A stretch of DNA of 5,073 bases, taken from NCBI GenBank assembly GCA_017694765.1, contig JADIML010000263.1, forward strand, positions 1 to 5,073. The letters are read 5' to 3'. The notes under the pieces are model-generated. The model had not been told where the DNA came from. It searched no databases and was given only the letters and a program-made list of their open reading frames with translations. The DNA is from Candidatus Scybalomonas excrementavium. Its GTDB lineage: Bacteria; Bacillota; Clostridia; Lachnospirales; Lachnospiraceae. Made by a program: the position numbers and the translations under genes. Below are positions 1 through 4,746 of the stretch, in pieces; position 1 is the first letter of the stretch, and each line of letters starts with the position of its first letter.

Positions 1-77
1 GAGAGTTCTATCAAACGAAAGTAGATTACTATTTATAGTTTTCAAAATCGGACTCGTAGAACAGGGAATTAAACAAG

Positions 78-97
78 ATTTATAGATATTTATAGAT
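78..97. repeat. Tandem 10-bp direct repeat at the broken edge of the pseudogene
   Basis: The unit ATTTATAGAT occurs twice back to back (78-87 and 88-97). The second copy carries the in-frame TAG at 93-95 that closes the pseudogene frame upstream. A 10-base duplication shifts frame, so it could be one of the lesions. However, the same frame meets a TAG even if one copy is removed, so it is not the only one. Nothing recognisable is coded in bases 1-77 in any + frame. The repeat is AT-rich and short, so chance slippage is also possible. Confidence 0.5.
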
Positions 98-547
98 TTT
101 TGGCAACGGGGTAAAAGAGAGAAAAGAAACTTTTGAAAATAGTTATCATATAAGTATTGCGGTTGGAGTTGTTCTTTGTATTTTGGGAGTTGTTCCATTG
201 CTACTTTCGGGAGCTTTTGGGGCATCAGAAATGATACAGTTATATTGTGTCATTCTGCTTTTAGTATTTGTAGCAGTTGCAGTTTATTTGTTCGTTCGCT
301 ATGGAATTATGACATCTTGTTATGAGAAGTTGTTACAAGAAGGAAATTATACAATCGAAAATAAAACGACAGCAAAAAACTTTCTAATTTTTCAAGGACG
401 TATTGGTGTTTCGTTACAGCTATTTATTTAGGCATTAGTTTTTATTTGAATCATTGGGAGAGAACTTGGATTATTTGGCCAGTTGCAGGTGTATTGTTTG
501 GAGCAATTTATATTATATTAGGAGCTATTATGAAAGCGGAAAATTGA
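96..547 (+). pseudogene. 3' remnant of a helix-turn-helix/membrane regulator, frameshifted
   Basis: Two open frames join into one recognisable C-terminal region. The first runs from 96, after a TAG at 93-95, and reads from about GNGVKERKETFENSYH through two hydrophobic helices (about 153-215 and 234-305) to the LLQEGNYT stretch. The second reads YWCFVTAIYLGISFYLNHW and then TWIIWPVAGVLFGAIY, ending at TGA 545-547. From memory, this arrangement is the membrane tail of clostridial XRE-type regulators that carry an N-terminal HTH followed by membrane helices; no search was run. The HTH half is absent and no credible start codon with a ribosome site exists. A TTG at 183 is open but falls inside the first helix. 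The frame changes from phase 3 to phase 2 between about 365 and 380, which fits loss of one base in an A run (374-379). Decay is the simplest reading. A programmed -1 slip at A_AAA_AAC (374-380) is possible but less likely given the missing N-terminus. Confidence 0.72.
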
Positions 548-554
548 TAAAGAA

Positions 555-596
555 AAAAAGACTGAGAAAATGTTTTACGATTTTCTCAGTCTTTTT
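555..596 (+). terminator. Strong intrinsic terminator after the pseudogene
   Basis: A perfect 17-bp inverted repeat (arms 555-571 and 580-596) encloses an 8-base loop (572-579). The core is GACTGAGAAAAT paired with ATTTTCTCAGTC, followed by five T residues (592-596). On the opposite strand the A run at 553-559 gives a matching T run, so the hairpin could stop transcription in both directions. It lies 7 bases after the pseudogene stop and separates that remnant from the birA unit. Confidence 0.9.
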
Positions 597-723
597 ATGT
601 GCCATAAAATTCTGTTTCTTATCATATTTTCTATCACATAGAAATTTCCATAAATCTAGGAATATTGCTTGAGAATATAAACAGTGAAATTTATATTTTT
701 TGCATAATAGAAGGATAAGTTTA

Positions 724-754
724 TTGTAAACTGGAATAAATATATAGTTTACAA
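724..754. promoter_or_regulatory. BirA-type biotin operator upstream of birA
   Basis: The inverted repeat TTGTAAACT (724-732) and AGTTTACAA (746-754) has perfect 9-base arms and a 13-base spacer. It matches the known BirA operator pattern, TTGTAAAC or TTGTTAAC with its mirror image about 15 bases away, seen upstream of biotin genes in many bacteria. The right arm overlaps the -35 box of the birA promoter (748-753), so occupancy would block polymerase. The gene behind it encodes a BirA with an intact N-terminal HTH, so biotin-dependent autoregulation is the natural inference. The binding itself is not shown by the sequence. Confidence 0.82.
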
Positions 755-776
755 ATAAGAGCGTATCCTTTATACT
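748..776 (+). promoter_or_regulatory. birA promoter (sigma-A type)
   Basis: The -35 box is TTTACA (748-753) and the -10 box is TATACT (771-776), with a 17-base spacer. Each box has one mismatch from consensus. Transcription would begin near 783, leaving a leader of about 97 bases before the chosen birA start. The -35 box is part of the right arm of the BirA-like operator, which gives a direct mechanism for repression. Confidence 0.72.
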
Positions 777-865
777 TTATGGAAGGAAAAGGTTTATCCG
801 TTAAGAAAGAAAAAAGTTTTTCATGATACGATTCGTTTATAGAGCCGATGATCAATATTATGTAG

Positions 866-872
866 AAGGAGA
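866..872 (+). promoter_or_regulatory. Ribosome binding site fixing the birA start
   Basis: AAGGAGA lies 7 bases before the ATG at 880. An in-frame ATG at 823 would add 19 residues that do not resemble the start of the BirA family, and it has no comparable site in front of it. The 880 start gives a protein beginning directly before the HTH domain and of normal family length. Confidence 0.85.
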
Positions 873-879
873 AAAGCAT

Positions 880-1857
880 ATGACAGTCAAAGAGAGTGTA
901 TTATTATTATTAGAACAACAAAAGGGAGAATTTCTATCTGGACAAGAGATTGCAGATAAAATTTTTGTAACAAGAGCAAGTGTGTGGAAAGCGATTAAGG
1001 CGTTACAAAGTGAAGGTTATTCCATTGAAGCAGTTACAAATAGAGGATATGCAATAAGACAAGCTCCGGATGTTTTATCATCTGTTATGATCAAAGCGGG
1101 ATTAAAAGAGCCATATAAATCTCTAGAAATCAAAACAGAAAAAAGTGTGGATTCCACGAACACAAAGTTAAAGTATGAAGTAGATTTGATAAAAGAAAAA
1201 GATATGGTTTTATTAGCAGAGGAACAGACGGGAGGAAGAGGTAGACTTGGAAGATCCTTTTTTTCTCCAAATGGAACCGGTCTTTATATGAGTTTGCTCT
1301 TACATCCCCAGATTGCTAACGATCAAGGGGGATTATTGACAACAGCAGCAGCCGCCGCAGTAGCCGTCGCCATTGAAAAGATTTCAGGAGAGAGTACACA
1401 AATTAAATGGGTCAATGATATTTGGATGCGAGGGAAAAAAGTAGCTGGAATTTTGACAGAAGCATCGGCATCTTTAGAAGCAGGGCATTTAGAATATGCG
1501 ATTGTTGGAATTGGAATTAACGTAATAGAGCCACAGGAAGGATTTCCAGAAGAATTACAAGATATTGCAGGAGCCATATTTTCGAAAGATATTCATAGGG
1601 AAAATTTGAGAAATCAGTTAGCAGCAGAGATTTTGAATCAATTTATGGAATATTATAAGCATTTAGAAGAAAAACCATTTTTACAAGAATATAAAAAACG
1701 CTCTTTTGTCATAGGAAAAAATATTAAAGTAATAAAAGCAAACAGTTCAAGAAAGGCAAAAGCATTAGAAATGGATGATTCCTTCCAATTGAAAGTGCAG
1801 TATGAAGATGGCAGTATAGAAACCTTATCGAGTGGAGAAATTAGTATTCGATTGTAG
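880..1857 (+). CDS. birA: Bifunctional biotin--[acetyl-CoA-carboxylase] ligase / biotin operon repressor BirA
   Basis: This 325-residue cytoplasmic enzyme activates biotin with ATP to biotinyl-5'-AMP and attaches it to the lysine of biotin carrier domains, as in acetyl-CoA carboxylase. Residues 1-60 form a winged HTH (QEIADKIFVTRASVWKAIKAL, then the wing NRGYAI), making it a DNA-binding BirA rather than a ligase-only form. The catalytic domain shows KSVDSTN (88-94), the biotinyl-adenylate loop GGRGRLGR (118-125), KWVNDI (176-181), the GKKVAGIL stretch with the expected active-site lysine at 187, and AIVGIGINV. The last 50 or so residues form the small SH3-like C-terminal domain. KWVNDI has Val where Pro is usual. 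Length fits the family. The gene appears monocistronic, and biotin synthesis or transport genes are not next to it. A BirA-like operator over its promoter points to self-repression. No clear terminator follows it. Confidence 0.96.
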   Translation: MTVKESVLLLLEQQKGEFLSGQEIADKIFVTRASVWKAIKALQSEGYSIEAVTNRGYAIRQAPDVLSSVMIKAGLKEPYKSLEIKTEKSVDSTNTKLKYEVDLIKEKDMVLLAEEQTGGRGRLGRSFFSPNGTGLYMSLLLHPQIANDQGGLLTTAAAAAVAVAIEKISGESTQIKWVNDIWMRGKKVAGILTEASASLEAGHLEYAIVGIGINVIEPQEGFPEELQDIAGAIFSKDIHRENLRNQLAAEILNQFMEYYKHLEEKPFLQEYKKRSFVIGKNIKVIKANSSRKAKALEMDDSFQLKVQYEDGSIETLSSGEISIRL

Positions 1858-1972
1858 AAAATAATTTTATCGTTAAAGTAGGAGCATTTTTTGTGGTATA
1901 AACGGATTACATGTAACAAGGTGTGTATTGTTAGAAGCAATTAAAAGTGAGGAAGAATGTGCAATGTATACG

Positions 1973-1987
1973 ATATACTCGGTATAT
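1973..1987. promoter_or_regulatory. Short palindrome upstream of the response regulator, possible operator
   Basis: ATATAC-TCG-GTATAT is a 15-bp inverted repeat with perfect 6-base arms. It lies 4 bases upstream of the -35 box of the candidate promoter at 1992-2021. The heptamer TCGGTAT recurs 28 bases downstream (1979-1985 and 2007-2013), the second time inside the promoter spacer. Palindromes of this kind serve small dimeric repressors, but no such gene is in the window, and OmpR-type regulators usually use direct repeats. The binding protein is unknown. Confidence 0.4.
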
Positions 1988-1991
1988 GATA

Positions 1992-2021
1992 TTGACTTCT
2001 TTTTAGTCGGTATGTTATTTT
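1992..2021 (+). promoter_or_regulatory. Candidate promoter for the two-component pair
   Basis: The -35 box is TTGACT (1992-1997, one mismatch). An extended -10, TG-T-TATTTT (2013-2021), follows with an 18-base spacer to the hexamer 2016-2021. The -10 hexamer is weak (4 of 6) but the upstream TG compensates. Transcription would start near 2028 and leave a leader of about 79 bases before the response regulator. No terminator is visible between birA and this point, so some readthrough from birA is possible. Confidence 0.45.
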
Positions 2022-2053
2022 GAGTGAGAAGTAGTGATCAATACTTTCAAATC

Positions 2054-2061
2054 AAAGGAGG
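2054..2061 (+). other. Orphan Shine-Dalgarno-like site without a start codon
   Basis: AAAGGAGG is the strongest ribosome-site match in this gap, yet no ATG, GTG or TTG follows at usable spacing. The response regulator ATG is 45 bases further on, with only a weak AGAGA (2096-2100) in front of it, and an in-frame TAG at 2101-2103 rules out an upstream extension. An ATT at 2065 would open a 12-residue peptide ending at 2100-2103, but its spacing is only 3 bases. It may be a ribosome standby site, a relic, or chance. Confidence 0.3.
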
Positions 2062-2106
2062 AAAATTTCAAAATACAATATCGTTTGTTTTGAAAAGAGA
2101 TAGGAT

Positions 2107-2820
2107 ATGGAAAATGGAAAGAATAAAATATTAATCGCTGATGATGAAAAAGAGATTAGAGATATTATAAAGTTACTGTTAATGGGAGAAGGGTATGAGG
2201 TGGTAACAGCCGAAAATGGAAAGCAAGTGCTTGAATTAGCGGATGAAAGTATCGATATGTTTGTTCTGGATGTCAATATGCCGGAGCTATCCGGATTTGC
2301 AGTAGGAGCAGAGCTTCGAAAGAAATATTATGCACCTATTATCTTTTTAACGGCTTATTCTGGAGAATCCGATAAGGTAATGGGATTTTCAGTGGGAGCC
2401 GATGATTACCTTACAAAGCCTTTCTCTAATATGGAGCTATTGTTACGAGTGAAATCTTTGTTCCGTCGAGTGCAACAGTACACAAAACACCCTGTAATGG
2501 AGGAGGGGAAAGAAGAAAAATCGGCATCTAAAATTCAATTTAAAGATTTGATTTTGGATTTAGAAAGTCAGTCGGTTATGAAACAAGGGGAAGTCATCGT
2601 ACTGACTTATACAGAATTTAAAATTCTAGAGCTATTTGTAACACATCCTAAAAAAATCTATTCTTTGGATAATATTTATCAGAGTATATGGCAAGAGGAT
2701 GCAATTGGGGATAGTACCATTATGGTGCATATTAAAAATATTAGAAAAAAACTTGGCGATAATTCTAGAAATCCACAGTATATAAAAACTGCGTGGGGAA
2801 AGGGATATTATATTGATTAA
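2107..2820 (+). CDS. OmpR/PhoB-family response regulator (VanR-like)
   Basis: This 237-residue cytoplasmic DNA-binding regulator should be phosphorylated by the kinase encoded next to it. The receiver domain (about 6-120) has the acidic pair D12-D13, the phosphoacceptor D55 in VLDVNMP, the switch T82 in FLTAY, Y101, and K104 in the KPF motif, all intact. A linker of about 20 charged residues (MEEGKEEKSASK) precedes the winged-helix output domain (about 143-237). That domain shows the typical LTYTEFKILELF helix, the recognition region DSTIMVHIKNIRKKLGD, and the C-terminal wing IKTAWGKGYYI. Length is normal for the family. The ATG at 2107 is forced by a TAG just upstream, though its ribosome site is weak. 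It overlaps the kinase gene by 8 bases. Likely targets include the tandem-repeat promoter before the small membrane protein gene. The resemblance to VanR is general and does not imply vancomycin resistance. Confidence 0.94.
   Translation: MENGKNKILIADDEKEIRDIIKLLLMGEGYEVVTAENGKQVLELADESIDMFVLDVNMPELSGFAVGAELRKKYYAPIIFLTAYSGESDKVMGFSVGADDYLTKPFSNMELLLRVKSLFRRVQQYTKHPVMEEGKEEKSASKIQFKDLILDLESQSVMKQGEVIVLTYTEFKILELFVTHPKKIYSLDNIYQSIWQEDAIGDSTIMVHIKNIRKKLGDNSRNPQYIKTAWGKGYYID
2800..2805 (+). promoter_or_regulatory. Ribosome binding site fixing the TTG start of the kinase
   Basis: AAGGGA lies 7 bases before the TTG at 2813, inside the 3' end of the response regulator gene. The next in-frame ATG falls inside the first transmembrane helix and has no ribosome site. 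The TTG start is therefore preferred, and the 8-base gene overlap suggests translational coupling. Confidence 0.75.
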
Positions 2821-3856
2821 AGAAAATAAAAAAATAGAGAGAAGAAAACTGTCGGAAGAAATTATACAGTTCATTCTTATAAGTCTTATGATTGGGATTT
2901 TTGTGTCTGCAGTCTTATATACCACATCGATGTCAATTGCAAATGTATATTTAGATAACCATAACATTAGATTGGAAGAAATGCAAGAAGTCGTATTGAG
3001 TGATTGGGTAAGAACGATCTGTTTTGTAGCTGGAATTGTTATATTTATTTCCCTTTTCTTATTTTGTTTTGGAGAAAAAATTCTTTACTTAATTTCTATT
3101 ATTCATGGAGTGGAAGCCTTACAAAAAAATGAAATGAATTTTGTCATTGCTTTAGAAGGCAATGATGAATTAACTGAATTAGCACAGAGTATTAATTACT
3201 TATCTAAATCTCAAAGGGAATTAAAAGAACAAGAAGATAGGATAAGGGAAGAAAGAGAAAATTTGATCCGTTCGTTATCTCATGATATTCGGACTCCATT
3301 AACTTCAATTTTAGCTTATTCAGAGTATATAAAAGATAAAGAAGAAGTCAGTCAAGAAGAAATCAAGAGTTATATTCAATTAATGCAAAGTAAGGCAGAA
3401 CAAATAAAAATGTTAACGGATCAACTATTGAATACAAAGAATGAAGAATATGAAGTGCTTGAAAATGGAAAATTATTTATAGAACAAATGGCAATGGAGT
3501 GGAAATCATTGTTAGAAGATCAGTTTGAGTGCCGAATGGACTATGAACAATGTGATGATTTTCGCACTCTTTGTTCGGCACAAGAGTTATATAGAATTTT
3601 TGATAACCTATCTTCTAATATTGAAAAATATGCACAGCCTCAAGAAGTTGTGGAGTTAAAGATCAAAACAGAAGATGGGAAATTAGTCATTATTCAAAGA
3701 AATCATGTAAGAACTACAATTTCTGCAGCAGTAGAAAGCCATAACATTGGATTGAAAAATGTGAAACAAATCGCAGAAAAATATGGTGGTGAAATAGAAG
3801 TGACTTGTGCACAAGGGATGTTTGAAATTCAAATATCCATTTTGATTGGCGTATAA
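2813..3856 (+). CDS. Membrane sensor histidine kinase with two transmembrane helices
   Basis: This 347-residue kinase is the partner of the response regulator just upstream. A basic N-terminus (KKIERRK) precedes TM1 (about 17-40). An outside loop of only some 25 residues follows, then TM2 (about 66-97) and a HAMP-like linker (about 98-135, with LEGNDELTELAQSINYL). A helical charged stretch (133-150) leads to the phosphorylated-histidine box SLSHDIRTPLTSI with H157. The ATP-binding domain keeps an N box (RIFDNLSSNIEKYA, N265 and N269) and a G2-like box (SHNIGLKNVKQIAEKYGG, about 309-326). The usual G1 box (DxGxG) is not recognisable; that place reads IIQRNHVRTTIS. I recall a similarly shortened ATP domain in some clostridial kinases, so it may still be active. 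The small outside loop suggests that it senses a membrane event or a partner protein rather than a soluble ligand. No terminator follows before the next gene. Confidence 0.92.
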   Translation: MIKENKKIERRKLSEEIIQFILISLMIGIFVSAVLYTTSMSIANVYLDNHNIRLEEMQEVVLSDWVRTICFVAGIVIFISLFLFCFGEKILYLISIIHGVEALQKNEMNFVIALEGNDELTELAQSINYLSKSQRELKEQEDRIREERENLIRSLSHDIRTPLTSILAYSEYIKDKEEVSQEEIKSYIQLMQSKAEQIKMLTDQLLNTKNEEYEVLENGKLFIEQMAMEWKSLLEDQFECRMDYEQCDDFRTLCSAQELYRIFDNLSSNIEKYAQPQEVVELKIKTEDGKLVIIQRNHVRTTISAAVESHNIGLKNVKQIAEKYGGEIEVTCAQGMFEIQISILIGV

Positions 3857-3909
3857 TGAACAGTTATATAAGAGTACTTATCATTGTATTTCGAATCTTT
3901 TCGTTAAAA

Positions 3910-3929
3910 CTTTAGAATTCTTTAGAATT
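3910..3929. promoter_or_regulatory. Tandem direct repeat, likely response-regulator binding site
   Basis: CTTTAGAATT occurs twice with no gap (3910-3919 and 3920-3929). OmpR-family regulators bind as head-to-tail dimers to direct repeats spaced by about one helical turn, so the 10-base period fits. The second copy falls where the -35 box of the downstream gene should be, 16 bases before TATAAC, as expected for an activator touching polymerase. The regulator encoded at 2107-2820 is the nearest candidate, and the BceR-like one at 4747 is an alternative. The assignment is inferred. Confidence 0.6.
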
Positions 3930-3951
3930 TCCTCTGCAATTTCTTTATAAC
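3921..3951 (+). promoter_or_regulatory. Activator-type promoter of the small membrane protein gene
   Basis: The -10 box is TATAAC (3946-3951, one mismatch). No good -35 exists at normal spacing; the best is TTTAGA (3921-3926) at 19 bases, part of the second direct repeat. A weak -35 overlapped by a direct repeat is the usual look of a promoter that needs a response regulator. The transcript would start near 3958. A second possible -10 (GATAAA, 3957-3962) is weaker. Confidence 0.5.
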
Positions 3952-4006
3952 TTTCTGATAAAGTAAGTATATCAAAAAGAACAGAAAGAAAGAGAGGAAA
4001 AAAGAT

Positions 4007-4339
4007 ATGGCATTAGGAAGTCTTTTAATTTTATTTGTTAGCATGAGTGTAATTAGTATTTTAGGGATTGGACTTTTATACTTATTGAAGGATGAAAAGA
4101 AGAAACGAGTTGTATTTTACGCTTTAGCAGTATGGGGAATGTTAATCTCAGCATTCAGTGCAACAAGTCAACCAACAAACATGGTATATCAGCAATTAAT
4201 TGCATGGGGATTTGGATTTTTAAGTGTAATCGGAATTCTTGTTCATGTAAAAGCAAAAAATGATGCTTCTTACAACATAGCACGTATTTTAGTTGTACTA
4301 TCTGTTGTATTAGGCGTATTAAAATTATTTTTATTATAA
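4007..4339 (+). CDS. Small four-helix membrane protein of unknown function
   Basis: I do not recognise a named family for this 110-residue protein. Four hydrophobic segments are visible: about 4-27, 34-53, 62-81 and 92-110. The basic loops KDEKKKR (28-34) and VKAKNDASYNIAR (81-93) should face the cytoplasm, which places both termini outside. There is no long soluble part, no cysteine pair and no catalytic motif. The ATG has a good ribosome site, GAGAGG (3992-3997), 9 bases upstream. The gene lies 150 bases after the kinase, with its own activator-like promoter and a strong terminator 26 bases after its stop, so it forms a short separate unit. Its position suggests that it is an output of the kinase/regulator pair, or an accessory protein that interacts with the kinase in the membrane. 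Both roles are inferred from position only. Confidence 0.85.
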   Translation: MALGSLLILFVSMSVISILGIGLLYLLKDEKKKRVVFYALAVWGMLISAFSATSQPTNMVYQQLIAWGFGFLSVIGILVHVKAKNDASYNIARILVVLSVVLGVLKLFLL

Positions 4340-4365
4340 TTAAGTATAAAAGTGTATCGCATAGA

Positions 4366-4424
4366 AACTGGAGAACTTATGAAGTGATTGAATAACATCA
4401 TAAGTTCTTCAGTTTTTTATTTTA
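4366..4424 (+). terminator. Intrinsic terminator after the small membrane protein gene
   Basis: The arms 4366-4382 (AACTGGAGAACTTATGA) and 4398-4414 (TCATAAGTTCTTCAGTT) pair over 17 positions with a single G-U wobble, around a 15-base loop. A run of six T (4413-4418) and a further T-rich stretch follow. It closes the unit of the gene ending at 4339. Confidence 0.88.
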
Positions 4425-4685
4425 CAAAAAGTAATTTACTACATTAATTTGTGAAGCTATCCGTTTTCCATGAAATAAAAAAAGTAATATGTGCCAACGA
4501 TCGCAGCTCATAGAGAAGAAAATATTATGTGAAAATGAATTAGAAACTATGGTTATATCTACTTATGACGATTGGAATTAGGGAGCAAAGTACAATATAT
4601 ACTTTAGTAGAGGATATAAGTAAAAGAAAAGTTTTATTTTATATGATTTCAATATGATATAGAAAATATGTCATATAAGTCATGA
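4425..4685. other. Intergenic stretch with no gene seen
   Basis: Between the terminator and the promoter of the last gene I see no supported gene on either strand. A 30-codon frame (4489-4581) has no ribosome site and no recognisable product. Short imperfect repeats (ATATGA and TCATAT around 4640-4676) are what AT-rich sequence gives by chance. The stretch may hold upstream binding sites for the next gene. Confidence 0.6.
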
Positions 4686-4714
4686 TTGTATCCAGATTGT
4701 AAGTTTGCTATACT
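4686..4714 (+). promoter_or_regulatory. Extended -10 promoter for the BceR-like regulator
   Basis: TG-C-TATACT (4706-4714) is an extended -10 with one mismatch in the hexamer. TTGTAT (4686-4691) lies 17 bases upstream and matches only the first half of the -35 consensus. The transcript would start near 4721, about 26 bases before the gene, which leaves just room for the ribosome site. Confidence 0.6.
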
Positions 4715-4746
4715 TTTAGTAAAAAAATAGGAAAAGAGGGATGTAC

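Noticed and set aside
454..672. A 72-codon + frame running across the pseudogene end and terminator
   Set aside because: It lies in the wrong frame over the recognisable WIIWPVAGVLFGAIY reading, runs straight through a 17-bp hairpin terminator, and has no family resemblance.
823..879. A 19-residue N-terminal extension of BirA from the ATG at 823
   Set aside because: There is no good ribosome site before 823, the added residues do not resemble the BirA N-terminus, and ATG 880 has AAGGAGA at 7 bases.
1323..1577. Minus-strand open frame within birA
   Set aside because: It is antisense to a strongly conserved catalytic region and its low-complexity Ala/Thr/Pro product arises from the birA codons.
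1653..1940. Minus-strand open frame across the birA end
   Set aside because: It is mostly antisense to the birA C-terminal domain, with no ribosome site and no recognisable product.
2052..2276. Minus-strand open frame at the start of the response regulator
   Set aside because: It is antisense to the receiver domain, and its Ser/Phe/Ile-rich product is typical of a reverse-strand shadow.
2632..2967. Minus-strand open frame across the regulator/kinase junction
   Set aside because: It is antisense to two well-supported genes and has no independent evidence.
2959..3756. Near-repeat of 18 bases in the kinase gene (CCATAACATTAGATTGGA at 2959 and CCATAACATTGGATTGAA at 3739)
   Set aside because: Sixteen of 18 bases match and both are in frame (HNIRLE and HNIGLK), but the two sites belong to unrelated parts of the protein. 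The second is part of the conserved ATP-domain motif, so chance is the best explanation.
3866..3880. Possible hairpin after the kinase (ATAAG-AGTA-CTTAT)
   Set aside because: The stem is only 5 bp, AT-rich and has no following T run, so it is not a credible terminator.
4489..4581. A 30-codon open frame starting MCQRSQLIEKK in the last intergenic stretch
   Set aside because: No ribosome site, no family resemblance, and a length expected by chance.
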